From Roseateles_E cavernae (GTDB lineage: Bacteria > Pseudomonadota > Gammaproteobacteria > Burkholderiales > Burkholderiaceae_C): a DNA stretch of 64,000 nt. The stretch lies in NCBI RefSeq assembly GCF_040187885.1, contig NZ_JBDPLH010000007.1:124001-188000 (forward strand), written 5' to 3'. This document shows, one piece after another, positions 8,951-17,592 of this stretch (within the stretch, counting starts at the first letter, position 1; every line of letters begins with the position of its first letter). Both the position numbers and the translations under genes were made by a program. A model generated the notes under the pieces. The model was given only the letters and a program-made list of their open reading frames with translations, made no database searches and was not told the DNA's origin.

Positions 8951-10072
8951 ATGTTATTCGATTCCACCGTACGCAAAGAGCTGGCGCGCAGCTTCGGCGT
9001 GACCCTCGTGGTCATCCTGACCATCGTCCTGACCATGATGCTGATCCGCACCCTCGGCCAGGCGGCCGGCGGCAGCGTGGCGCCGCAGGACGTGCTGCTG
9101 CTGATGGGCTACGCCGCCCTGGGCCATCTGCCGACCATGCTCAGCCTGTCGCTGTTCGTCGCCATCGTCGCGACCCTGGGCCGCATGTACCGCGAGTCCG
9201 AGATGACGATCTGGTTCGCCAGCGGCATCGGGCTGTCGCGTTTCGTCAAGCCGGTGCTGCGCACCGCCTGGCCGGTGCTGATCGTGATCCTCGCGCTGGT
9301 ACTGGTGGTCTGGCCCTGGGGCAACCGCAACAGCGCCCAACTCAAGGAGAGCTACGAGAAGCGCTCGGATCTGTCGCGCGTCGCGCCGGGCCAGTTCCAG
9401 AGCTCGCGAGACGGCTCCCGGGTCTTCTTCATCGACCGCGACAGCGACGCCGGCAATGGCGGCCGGGTCGGCCGCAATGTCTTCATCCTCAGCAATACCG
9501 AACACAGCGAGTCGGTCACGACCTCGCACAAAGGCCATATCGAACTGGAGGACGGCGACCGCTATCTGGTGCTGGAGCAAGGCCAGCGCAACGAGATGAA
9601 CCGGCAGAGCGGCGAGAAAAGCCTGGCCCGCTTCGAGCGCTACCGGCTGCTGGCCGACAGCCAGGTGATGCGCTCGGTCGAGGCCCTGCCGCCCAAGGCC
9701 ATGGACACGCTGGACCTGCTGCGCAGCACCAATCTGCGCCAGCGCGGCGAGCTGACCTGGCGCCTGGGCATCGCGCTGGGCGCGGTCAATATGGTGCTGC
9801 TGGGCATAGGCATGTCGGCCGCCAACCCGCGCCGGGCCAATAACTGGAACCTGCTGTTCGCCCTGCTGAGCTTTGTGGTCTATTTCAATCTGATCAATCT
9901 GTCGCAGTCCTGGGTCGCCGCCGGGCGCATGGGCATGGGCGGCGCGCTGGCCACCGTGCATGGCGGCGCCCTCTTCATCGCGCTGTCCCTGCTGTGGCTG
10001 CGCGACCAGGGCAACCGGCTGCTGCTGCCCAGGCGCAGCGGCGGCCGAGCGGCCAAGGGAGCGGCCGCATGA
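8951..10072 (+). CDS. lptF: LPS export ABC transporter permease LptF
   Basis: 373 residues. This is one of the two inner-membrane permeases of the LptB2FG complex that extracts lipopolysaccharide and passes it to LptC/LptA. There are six membrane helices in the family pattern: three at the N-terminus (near residues 13-35, 45-75, 95-120), a periplasmic beta-jellyroll domain (about 130-265), then three more C-terminal helices (WRLGIALGAVNMVLLGIGMS onward). The start FDSTVRKELARSF is typical. It is divergent from pepA and overlaps lptG by 4 bp (ATGA). Confidence 0.94.
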   Translation: MLFDSTVRKELARSFGVTLVVILTIVLTMMLIRTLGQAAGGSVAPQDVLLLMGYAALGHLPTMLSLSLFVAIVATLGRMYRESEMTIWFASGIGLSRFVKPVLRTAWPVLIVILALVLVVWPWGNRNSAQLKESYEKRSDLSRVAPGQFQSSRDGSRVFFIDRDSDAGNGGRVGRNVFILSNTEHSESVTTSHKGHIELEDGDRYLVLEQGQRNEMNRQSGEKSLARFERYRLLADSQVMRSVEALPPKAMDTLDLLRSTNLRQRGELTWRLGIALGAVNMVLLGIGMSAANPRRANNWNLLFALLSFVVYFNLINLSQSWVAAGRMGMGGALATVHGGALFIALSLLWLRDQGNRLLLPRRSGGRAAKGAAA

Positions 10073-11178
10073 GAGCCGTACGCAGCCTGCTCTACCGCGA
10101 CATCCTGGGCTCGGTGCTGTTCGTCGTGCTGGCCTTCTTGTCGCTGTTCTACTTCATCGACTTTGTCGACGAACTCGACCGTCTGGGCCGCCGTGGCATC
10201 GGTGCCGGCCAGGCCGCCTGGCTGTCCCTGCTGGAACAGCCGGGCCACTTCTACGAGCTGTTCCCGATCGCGGTGCTGATCGGCAGCATCTACTCGCTGG
10301 CCCGCATGGCCCAGTCCAGCGAGTTCACGATCTTGCGCACCGGCGGCCTGGGCCCCGGCCGCGCGCTGAGCCTGCTGACGACGCTGGCGCTGGGCTTTGC
10401 CGCGCTGACCTTTGTGGTGGGCGACTATGTGGCCCCGCAGTTCGAGCGCCAGGCCGAGCAGCAGCGCGCCCGGCTAACCGGTGGGGTCGCCCGCAGCGGC
10501 AACAGTGCCTGGCTCAAGGACAAGCAGCAGATCGGCGGCGTCGAGCGCAGCTATTCGGTCAATGTGCAGCGCGCCAAGGCGCCGGGCGAGCTCGACAAGG
10601 TGCGCATCTTCGAGTTCGACGCCCAGGGCGGCCTGCTGTCGCGCACCGAGGCGGCCAGCGCCAAGGTCGAACCCAATGGTGTCTGGCGCCTCAGCGAGGT
10701 CCTGCAAACCCGCTGGCAGACGGCGGCGGACGGCACGCCCCAGGTCAGCGAACAGAAACTAGCCACGCTGGACTGGCCCAGTGGCCTGACCATCAATGTG
10801 ATCAGCGCCGCGCTGCTGCCGGCCAAGACCATGTCGACCGCCGAGCTCTACCGCTACACCCAGCATCTGTCGGCCCAGGAGCAGTCGGCCCAGCAGCATG
10901 ACATCCAGTTCTGGCGCAAGGCCTTCTACCCCTTTGCCTGCCTGGTGATGGTGGCGCTGGCCCTGCCCTTCGCCTATCTGCATGGCCGCGCCGGCGGCAT
11001 CAGCCTGAAGGTCTTTGGCGGCATCATGGGGGGCATCAGCTTTGTGCTGCTGAACAATCTGGCCGGCCATCTGGGCCTGCTCAAGGGCTGGACGCCGTGG
11101 GCGGTGGCCGCCACACCCAGCCTGATCTATCTAGGCATCTCGCTGGCCGCCTTCGGCTGGCTGGTGCGCTACCGCTGA
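10069..11178 (+). CDS. lptG: LPS export ABC transporter permease LptG
   Basis: 369 residues, starting at the ATG that overlaps the lptF stop. It is the partner permease of LptF, with the same six-helix architecture and a periplasmic jellyroll between about residues 130 and 265. The N-terminus SLLYRDILGSVLFVVLAFLSL and the family's C-terminal segment FPFACLVMVALALPFAYLHG-like (here YPFACLVMVALALPFAY) are clear. The longer frame starting at 9994 is rejected because it runs inside lptF. Confidence 0.94.
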   Translation: MRAVRSLLYRDILGSVLFVVLAFLSLFYFIDFVDELDRLGRRGIGAGQAAWLSLLEQPGHFYELFPIAVLIGSIYSLARMAQSSEFTILRTGGLGPGRALSLLTTLALGFAALTFVVGDYVAPQFERQAEQQRARLTGGVARSGNSAWLKDKQQIGGVERSYSVNVQRAKAPGELDKVRIFEFDAQGGLLSRTEAASAKVEPNGVWRLSEVLQTRWQTAADGTPQVSEQKLATLDWPSGLTINVISAALLPAKTMSTAELYRYTQHLSAQEQSAQQHDIQFWRKAFYPFACLVMVALALPFAYLHGRAGGISLKVFGGIMGGISFVLLNNLAGHLGLLKGWTPWAVAATPSLIYLGISLAAFGWLVRYR

Positions 11179-11186
11179 ACCGCTGA

Positions 11187-11576
11187 ATGGACTCCGAGAT
11201 GGACGGCATGCTTTTGTTTGCGCATGGTGCGCGCGACCCGGCCTGGGCCCGCCCTTTCGAGGAGGTCGCGCGCCGCATCGCCGCGCAGCGGCCCGAGATG
11301 CCGGTGAGCCTGGCCTATCTGGAATTCCTGTCGCCCGGCATCGCGGACGCAGGGCAGCAACTGGCCGCCCAGGGCTGCCGGCGCATCCATATCGTGCCGC
11401 TGTTCCTGGGCGGCGGCGGCCATGTGCGGCGCGACGTGCCACCGCTGGTCGAGCAGTTGCGCCAGCAGCATGCCGGCGTGCAATGGCTGCTGCACCCCGC
11501 CATCGGCGAACAAGACCCCGTCATGCAAGCCATGGCCGAGGCCAGCCTGGCCTTCACCTCCGCACCCACCGCATGA
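11187..11576 (+). CDS. CbiX/SirB-type sirohydrochlorin chelatase-like protein
   Basis: 129 residues, the size of short (single-domain) CbiX proteins that insert Co or Fe into sirohydrochlorin. The two expected metal-handling histidines are visible: His13 in LLFAHGARDPAW and His79 in PLFLGGGGHVRRDVP. It begins 8 bp after lptG; a second in-frame ATG lies at 11199. Its stop overlaps the cysB start (ATGA). This context favours the ferrochelatase role, because siroheme is the cofactor of the assimilatory sulfite reductase controlled by CysB. Metal specificity is inference. Confidence 0.8.
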   Translation: MDSEMDGMLLFAHGARDPAWARPFEEVARRIAAQRPEMPVSLAYLEFLSPGIADAGQQLAAQGCRRIHIVPLFLGGGGHVRRDVPPLVEQLRQQHAGVQWLLHPAIGEQDPVMQAMAEASLAFTSAPTA

Positions 11577-12517
11577 ACCTGCATCAATTCCGCTTTGTCC
11601 AGGAAGCGGCGCGCCGCAACCTCAACCTCACCGAGACCGCGAAGGCACTGTTCACCTCGCAGCCCGGCGTCTCCAAAGCCATCCTGGAGCTGGAGGAGGA
11701 GCTGGGCGTCGACATCTTCTCGCGCCACGGCAAGCGGCTGCGCCGCATCACCGAGCCGGGCCTGCAGGTGCTGAAGTCGATCGAGATCATCATGCGCGAG
11801 GTCGGCAATCTCAAGCGCATCGGCGAGGAGTACTCGAAGCAGGACGCCGGCACCCTGTCGATCGCCACCACCCACACCCAGGCCCGCTATGTGCTGCCCG
11901 GTCCGGTGGCCCAGTTGCGCCGCCAGTTCCCGCAGGTCCATATCAGCTTGCACCAGGGCAATCCGGAGCAGGTCGCGCGCATGCTGATCGACGAGACCGC
12001 CGATGTCGGCCTGGCCACCGAGGCGATGTCCGAGCATGAGGAGCTGGTTTCGCTGCCCTGCTACGAATGGCAGCATGTGCTGGTCGTGCCGGCCGGCCAC
12101 GCACTGGCCCAGGTCGAGCGGGTCAGCCTGGAGCAGCTGGCGGCCGAGCCGCTGGTCTCCTACCACCCCAGCTTCACCGGTCGCACCCGCATCGACCGCG
12201 CCTTCGCGGCCCGCCATCTGACGCCCAATATCGTGCTGGAGGCGATCGACTCCGACGTCATCAAGACCTATGTCAAGCTGGGCATGGGCGCGGGCATCGT
12301 CGCCGAGATGGCGGTGCGCGAGGATGCGCCCGGCGGCGAGTTGGTGTCGCGGCCGCTGGGCCATTTGTTCGGCCAGAACGTGGCCCGCATCGCCTTCAAG
12401 CGCGGCGCCTATCTGCGCAACTATGTCTATGCCTTTGCCGAGCTGCTGTCCGACCGGCTCGACAAGAAGCTGCTGGAGCGCGCGATGAGCGGCGACACCA
12501 GCGACTATGGACTTTGA
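11573..12517 (+). CDS. cysB: CysB-type LysR-family regulator of sulfur assimilation
   Basis: 314 residues. The N-terminal winged helix-turn-helix starts MNLHQFRFVQEAARRNLNLT and includes the recognition helix TSQPGVSKAILELEEELG. The C-terminal effector domain has the CysB landmarks TTHTQARYVLPGPV and LHQGNPEQVA, the region that binds O-acetylserine-type inducers. CysB regulators activate sulfate and thiosulfate assimilation genes under sulfur limitation. The start overlaps the CbiX-like stop, so the regulator and the presumed siroheme chelatase are translationally coupled. The longer frame to 11483 lies inside the neighbouring gene and is rejected. Confidence 0.9.
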   Translation: MNLHQFRFVQEAARRNLNLTETAKALFTSQPGVSKAILELEEELGVDIFSRHGKRLRRITEPGLQVLKSIEIIMREVGNLKRIGEEYSKQDAGTLSIATTHTQARYVLPGPVAQLRRQFPQVHISLHQGNPEQVARMLIDETADVGLATEAMSEHEELVSLPCYEWQHVLVVPAGHALAQVERVSLEQLAAEPLVSYHPSFTGRTRIDRAFAARHLTPNIVLEAIDSDVIKTYVKLGMGAGIVAEMAVREDAPGGELVSRPLGHLFGQNVARIAFKRGAYLRNYVYAFAELLSDRLDKKLLERAMSGDTSDYGL

Positions 12518-12537
12518 CTCCCCAGACCCCGAGCACC

Positions 12538-13680
12538 ATGCGATTGCAAAGCCGCCTGCCCCATGTGGGCACCACGATCTTCAGCACCATGTCGGCGCTG
12601 GCCCATCAGCACCAGGCCGTCAACCTCGGCCAGGGTTTCCCCGACTTCGACTGCGATCCACGCCTGATCGATGCGGTCAGCCGCGCGATGGCTGCCGGCC
12701 ACAACCAGTACCCGCCGATGCCCGGCGTGCCCCTGCTCCGTGAAGCCGTCGCGGCCAAGATCGAGGCGCTCTACGGTCACCGCTACGACCCCGGCAGCGA
12801 GATCACCATCACCGCCGGCGCCACCCAGGCCATCTTCACCACCCTGCTGGCCATCGTGCATCCGGGTGACGAGGTCATTGTGTTGGAGCCCTGCTACGAC
12901 AGCTATGCGCCCAATATCGAGTTGGCCGGCGGGGTGATCGTGCGCGTGCCGCTGACGCCGGGCAGCTTCCGCCCCGACTTCGAGCGCATCGCCGCCGCGA
13001 TCGGCCCGCGCACCCGCGCGCTGATCATCAACACGCCGCACAACCCCAGCGCCACCGTCTGGGGCGATGCCGAGATGCGGCAGCTGGCCGCGCTGCTGGA
13101 GGGCACCGAGGTGCTGCTGATCAGCGACGAGGTCTACGAGCACATGGTGTTCGACGGTCAGGCTCACCAGAGCGTGGCGCGCTTTCCGGCGCTGGCGGCA
13201 CGCAGCTTCGTGATCTCCAGCTTCGGCAAGACCTATCACGTCACCGGCTGGAAGGTCGGCTATGTGGCCGCGCCGTCGGCGCTGTCGGCCGAGTTCCGCA
13301 AGGTGCATCAGTTCAATGTGTTCACCGTCAACACCCCGGTCCAGCACGGCCTGGCCGCCTATATGGCCGACCCGGCGCCCTATTTGGCCCTGCCGGACTT
13401 CTACCAGCGCAAGCGCGATCTGTTCGCGGCCGGCCTGAGCGGCAGCCGCTTCAAGCTGCTGCCCACCCAGGGCAGCTACTTCCAGTGCGTCGACTATTCG
13501 GCCATCAGCGGGATGGGCGATGCCGAGTTCTGCCAGTGGTTGACGCGCGAGGTCGGCGTCGCCGCGATCCCGCTGTCGGCCTTTTATGCCGGGGGCAGCA
13601 GCGCGCCCATCATCCGCTTCTGCTTTGCCAAGCAGGACGAAACCCTGAGGCTGGCACTGAGCAAGCTGAGCGGGCTCTGA
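12538..13680 (+). CDS. PLP-dependent class I/II aminotransferase, methionine aminotransferase (YbdL) type
   Basis: 380 residues, fold type I. The opening GTTIFSTMSALAHQHQAVNLGQGFPDFD is typical of the YbdL/kynurenine aminotransferase subgroup. PLP contacts are seen at TAGATQAIF, NTPHNPSA, ISDEVYEHM and the Schiff-base Lys in SSFGKTYHVTGWKVGY. YbdL-like enzymes transaminate methionine and related 2-oxo acids (including 4-methylthio-2-oxobutyrate), which suits a position just after cysB, but the substrate is not provable here. The ATG at 12538 is preferred because the larger open frame reads through the end of cysB out of frame. Confidence 0.88.
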   Translation: MRLQSRLPHVGTTIFSTMSALAHQHQAVNLGQGFPDFDCDPRLIDAVSRAMAAGHNQYPPMPGVPLLREAVAAKIEALYGHRYDPGSEITITAGATQAIFTTLLAIVHPGDEVIVLEPCYDSYAPNIELAGGVIVRVPLTPGSFRPDFERIAAAIGPRTRALIINTPHNPSATVWGDAEMRQLAALLEGTEVLLISDEVYEHMVFDGQAHQSVARFPALAARSFVISSFGKTYHVTGWKVGYVAAPSALSAEFRKVHQFNVFTVNTPVQHGLAAYMADPAPYLALPDFYQRKRDLFAAGLSGSRFKLLPTQGSYFQCVDYSAISGMGDAEFCQWLTREVGVAAIPLSAFYAGGSSAPIIRFCFAKQDETLRLALSKLSGL

Positions 13681-13693
13681 GCCGGCACGCGGA

Positions 13694-15559
13694 TCAGGGA
13701 CGCTCGGGTTCGTCCAGCGAGATATCGACCTCCAGCGCCTGCGATGCCGGCGGGCGCTGGCCGGCCGGCGGCTGCCAGGCCATCGTCGCCATCATGCCGC
13801 TGGAGCCGGGCGTATCCAGCGGCAGGAACAGGTCGATCTCGTTGCCGCGCACCTCGTGCTCGGACAGATCGCGCGCGACACCGTAGAGCATCAGAAGCTC
13901 GCGATAGCTTTCCAGGTCCAGCAGGCCGCCGTCAAGACCTGACCCCTGCGGCCGGCCTGTCAGCAAGCGCTGCAGCACGGCCATGCAGGCGCCGCTGTCG
14001 CGCCAGCAGGCCTGCAGCCGCGCCAGCGTGGAGGACTGCGCCTGCAACCCGGCGCCGGCACCGATGGCCGGACCCCAGGCCGGCGCCGCGATGCCGAATG
14101 CGGCGGCATAGCGCTGGGCGGCGATCGCGAACGCCGCCTCATCGCCACGCCGTTGCAAGACCTCCAGCAGCTTCAGATGTGGCAGGGCCACCTCGGCGCC
14201 CGAACCTTGCAGGCGCCCTTCCAGCAACTCGATCGCCGCCGCGTCCTGCCCCAGCACCATGAAGAAATCGATCTGCTGCTCCAGATCGATCAGTTCCTCC
14301 ACCGTGACGGTGGAGACCACGTCATTGGCCGGGGCCGCCGGCGCGACAGCCGGCGCCTCCACCAGCTGGAAGCTGATCGGCTCCGGCGCCTGCTCAAGCG
14401 CGGCAACAGCCGGCGGCTGTGGACGGGGCGGTGCCGCCGCGACCAGGCTGGGCAGGGCCAGGGTCGGCTCATCTGAGGTCAAGCTGCCCCAGTGGGACAC
14501 GACCTCGACCGCCGCAGGGGGGGCCGCTGCAGCCGGCACGGCCGGGGCGGTCGGCACCACCGGCTTGCTCGGCTCGGCCGGCACCACCGGATCGGCCGCA
14601 CGCTCGCTGCGCGCCTGGTCCCACCAGGCCGATTCCTGCGACAGTTGCTCGCCGCGACGGGCGCGCCAGAAATACAGGCTGCTGCCCGCCAGCATCAGGC
14701 TCAGCAACCCCAATCCGTAAACCCAGGGTCCCTGCGAGCCCGCCGCCTGGGCCTCGACCAGCCGCTGGCTGACCTGCTTGAGCTCCTGACGGGTGGCTTG
14801 ATTCTCGGCCTGCAGTTTCAGCAAGGTCTGCTCAAGCTGGGCCAGGCGGGCCAGCGTGGCGGCATCGGGCGCCGATGCGGCGGGGGCTGACGCGGCCGGC
14901 GCGGTCGCCAGCACCTCGGCCGGCTCCAGCTGCAGCATCGGGGCCGGGCTGGGCTTGGGGCTGCGCGCCGGACGCCGGGGCCGCACCGGCGCCTTGGCAA
15001 GCGGCTTGACCACGGGGGGGGCTGGTGCCGCCGAAGCGGCGGCCTGGCCCGGCGCCAGCAAGGCCTCGGGCCTGGCCTCGGCCGTGGCCAGCGCCGCACT
15101 CAGCGCCGGCGAGTACTGGCGCAGCACCGGCTCCGGCGTCGCTGCCGGCGTGGTGGCCGCTCCCGGCGGATCGATGAAGGCGGTGTACTGGCGGGTGAAG
15201 CGGGCCGGGCAACCCAGGCTCAGATTGATCGTGACTAGCGGCTCGTCGATCTGCACCAGGCTTTGCAGCCGCACCGCGCGCACCGCCGCCTCGCCATCAC
15301 CCTCGAGCTGCAGCTGGATCAGATTGGCCGGCACCCGCGATTCGCCGGACAGCACCTCGGCCCGCACACAGTCCAGGCTCAAGGTCTCGCCGCTGGCCAG
15401 CCGCACCGGGAACACCAGGTTCAGCGACTGCCCGAGCGCCGACAGGGTCAGCGGCCGTCCGACACCCAGCGCCTGCACGGGGCCTAGCGCTGCCGCACTG
15501 AGGACGAACACGCTGAGAACGCGGGGGGGCAAACCCTTGCGAGACGAGGCTCGATACAT
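13694..15559 (-). CDS. FimV/HubP-like protein
   Basis: 621 residues. An N-terminal secretion signal (VLSVFVLSAAALGPVQA, cut after about residue 30) is followed by the FimV N-terminal domain (LGVGRPLTLSALGQSLNLVFPV). Next comes a long Pro/Ala-rich stretch, a coiled coil (LARLAQLEQTLLKLQAENQATRQELKQ in part), one membrane helix (WVYGLGLLSLMLAGSSLYFW), an acidic Pro-rich cytoplasmic linker, and a C-terminal TPR-like region (ELIDLEQQIDFFMVLGQDAA). This is the FimV layout: polar landmark proteins affecting type IV pilus function and motility. No obvious LysM motif is seen. It converges on the aminotransferase gene with 13 bp between stops. Confidence 0.82.
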   Translation of the reverse strand: MYRASSRKGLPPRVLSVFVLSAAALGPVQALGVGRPLTLSALGQSLNLVFPVRLASGETLSLDCVRAEVLSGESRVPANLIQLQLEGDGEAAVRAVRLQSLVQIDEPLVTINLSLGCPARFTRQYTAFIDPPGAATTPAATPEPVLRQYSPALSAALATAEARPEALLAPGQAAASAAPAPPVVKPLAKAPVRPRRPARSPKPSPAPMLQLEPAEVLATAPAASAPAASAPDAATLARLAQLEQTLLKLQAENQATRQELKQVSQRLVEAQAAGSQGPWVYGLGLLSLMLAGSSLYFWRARRGEQLSQESAWWDQARSERAADPVVPAEPSKPVVPTAPAVPAAAAPPAAVEVVSHWGSLTSDEPTLALPSLVAAAPPRPQPPAVAALEQAPEPISFQLVEAPAVAPAAPANDVVSTVTVEELIDLEQQIDFFMVLGQDAAAIELLEGRLQGSGAEVALPHLKLLEVLQRRGDEAAFAIAAQRYAAAFGIAAPAWGPAIGAGAGLQAQSSTLARLQACWRDSGACMAVLQRLLTGRPQGSGLDGGLLDLESYRELLMLYGVARDLSEHEVRGNEIDLFLPLDTPGSSGMMATMAWQPPAGQRPPASQALEVDISLDEPERP

Positions 15560-15755
15560 GCAGGGATGGTGTGTTGTTTGCTGGGCACTCTAGCATGTCG
15601 GGCGCGACAACAAGTGCGGTCAAACCCAGCATCAGCACGCCGAAGCCGCAGCTGTTCCATTGTTCACACAGTGCCCGCCTCTTGTCGGTGCCGCGGCAGA
15701 CTCATGGACAATGACCGCGAAGGGCAGCCTGTAGCTGTCACGTCAGCGACTAAGC

Positions 15756-16460
15756 ATGAATAGCACGGTTCTTACAATTCCTGAACGCAGCAATATCGAG
15801 TCGGGGTCGTGGTTCTCCAAACTGTCCGCGCACTTGCGAGGCGACATTCTTTCGCGTGCCACGGTGCGCCGTCTGGGCGACAACGCCCTGCTGTCCTGCC
15901 GAGGCGAACCGGCCGAGGAATGGGTCGGCGTGGCCAAGGGGGCGGTGCGGGTCAGCTCGGTCTCGCTCTCGGGCAAGCAGATCACGCTGACCTATGTGGA
16001 GCCCGGCACCTGGTTCGGCGACATCTCGCTGTTCGACGGCATGCCGCGCACCCACGACGCCACCACCCACGGCGACACCACCTTGCTGGTGGTGCGCAAG
16101 CCCGACTTCAAGGAATTGCTGTCGCGTCACTCCGAGCTCTACGAGGCCTTGCTGCGGCTGAACTGCCGGCGCCTGCGCCTGATGTTCGATGTGGTCGAGG
16201 ATCTGAACACCCGGCCGCTGGCCTCGCGCCTGGCCAAGCAGATCCTGCTGCTGGCGCGCTCCTACGGCGTGCCGCAGGGCGAGGAAATCCGCATCGGCCT
16301 GCAGCTCGCGCAGGAAGATCTGGCCCAGATGCTGGGCGCCTCGCGCCAGCGCGTCAACCAGGAGCTCAAGGGCTTCGAGCGCGACGGCGCGGTGCGCGTC
16401 GAACCCACCCGCCTGGTGCTGCTGAGCAAGGAAAAGCTGATGGCCATCGCAGCGCGCTGA
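15756..16460 (+). CDS. Crp/Fnr-family transcriptional regulator
   Basis: 234 residues. It has an N-terminal cyclic-nucleotide-binding-like beta barrel (about residues 30-135; GTWFGDISLFDGMPRTHDAT is the phosphate-binding-cassette-like turn) and a dimer helix. The C-terminal helix-turn-helix includes QEDLAQMLGASRQRVNQELKG. The N-terminus lacks the cysteine cluster of oxygen-sensing Fnr. An Arg follows the cassette as in cAMP-binding members (PRTHDAT), but ligand binding cannot be concluded. It lies alone, 196 bp from the divergent fimV-like gene and 49 bp upstream of the phosphotransferase gene. Confidence 0.88.
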   Translation: MNSTVLTIPERSNIESGSWFSKLSAHLRGDILSRATVRRLGDNALLSCRGEPAEEWVGVAKGAVRVSSVSLSGKQITLTYVEPGTWFGDISLFDGMPRTHDATTHGDTTLLVVRKPDFKELLSRHSELYEALLRLNCRRLRLMFDVVEDLNTRPLASRLAKQILLLARSYGVPQGEEIRIGLQLAQEDLAQMLGASRQRVNQELKGFERDGAVRVEPTRLVLLSKEKLMAIAAR

Positions 16461-16509
16461 TCCCGGCTGCCGCGTCCGCGGGCCGACCGAACACCCCATA
16501 AGGAGACCC

Positions 16510-17589
16510 ATGGACGACGCATTCACCGGCACGCGAGCACTCGCGCAAGCCCTCGATACCGAAGCGCTGAGCGCTTGGCTGGCCGACCAGGTGCCAGGTT
16601 TTGCCGGCCCGCTGACGGTCGAGCAGTTCAAGGGTGGCCAGTCGAACCCGACTTACAAGCTGATCACGCCCGGCGCCAGTTATGTGATGCGATCCAAGCC
16701 CGGCCCGGTCGCCAAGCTGCTGCCCTCGGCCCATGCGATCGAGCGTGAGTTCACCGTGATGAAGGCCTTGCAGGGCACGGCGGTGCCGGTGCCGCACATG
16801 CTGGCGCTGTGCGAGGACGAGGCCGTGATCGGCCGCGCCTTCTATGTGATGGAGTTCATCGAGGGTCGGGTCTTGTGGGACCAGAGCCTGCCCGGCATGA
16901 GCCCGGCCGAGCGCGGCGCCCTCTATGACGAGATGAACCGCGTGATGGCGGCGCTGCACAGCGTCGACTTCGCGGCCGCCGGGCTGGCCAGCTACGGCAA
17001 GCCCGGCAACTACTTCGAGCGCCAGATCGGCCGCTGGAGCAAGCAATACCAGGCCTCGGTCACCGGCCCCAACGAGGCCATGGACCGGTTGATCGAGTGG
17101 CTGCCGCTGAACATCCCGGCCTCGGCGCGCGACGAGCGCGAGGTGGCCATCGTCCATGGCGACTACCGGCTCGACAACCTGGTCTTCCACCCGACCGAGC
17201 CGCGCGTGCTGGCGGTGCTGGACTGGGAGCTGTCGACCCTCGGTCATCCGCTGGCCGACTTCAGCTATCACTGCATGTCCTGGCATATCCAGACCTCGGG
17301 CGCGGCGCGCGGCCTCGGCGGCCATGATCTGGCCGCGCTGGGCATTCCCGATGAGCTTGCCTATGTGCGCCGCTACTGCGAGCGCAGCGGCCGCGCCGAC
17401 ATGGCCCTGGTGATGCGCGACTGGAACTTCTACCTGGCCTACAACCTGTTCCGCATCGCCGCCATCCTGCAAGGCATTGCCAAGCGGGTCGAGGCCGGCA
17501 CGGCCTCCAGCGAGCGGGCCCGCGAGGCGGCGGCCGGCGCCCGGCCGATGGCCGAGCTGGGCTGGCAGTTCGCGCAGCGCGCCGCCTGA
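16510..17589 (+). CDS. Phosphotransferase family protein (ACAD10/11-type APH fold)
   Basis: 359 residues. Aminoglycoside-phosphotransferase-like kinase fold of the subgroup linked to acyl-CoA metabolism. It starts with a GPLTVEQFKGGQSNPTYKL nucleotide-binding loop. The conserved Lys is in YVMRSKPGP, the catalytic Asp and Asn in IVHGDYRLDNLVFHP, and the metal-binding Asp in AVLDWELSTLGHPLADF. Homologues are fused to, or sit beside, acyl-CoA dehydrogenases and phosphorylate hydroxyacyl-CoA-type intermediates. No acyl-CoA dehydrogenase gene is adjacent. A strong ribosome binding site (AAGGAGA) precedes the ATG. Confidence 0.86.
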   Translation: MDDAFTGTRALAQALDTEALSAWLADQVPGFAGPLTVEQFKGGQSNPTYKLITPGASYVMRSKPGPVAKLLPSAHAIEREFTVMKALQGTAVPVPHMLALCEDEAVIGRAFYVMEFIEGRVLWDQSLPGMSPAERGALYDEMNRVMAALHSVDFAAAGLASYGKPGNYFERQIGRWSKQYQASVTGPNEAMDRLIEWLPLNIPASARDEREVAIVHGDYRLDNLVFHPTEPRVLAVLDWELSTLGHPLADFSYHCMSWHIQTSGAARGLGGHDLAALGIPDELAYVRRYCERSGRADMALVMRDWNFYLAYNLFRIAAILQGIAKRVEAGTASSERAREAAAGARPMAELGWQFAQRAA

Positions 17590-17592
17590 GCG

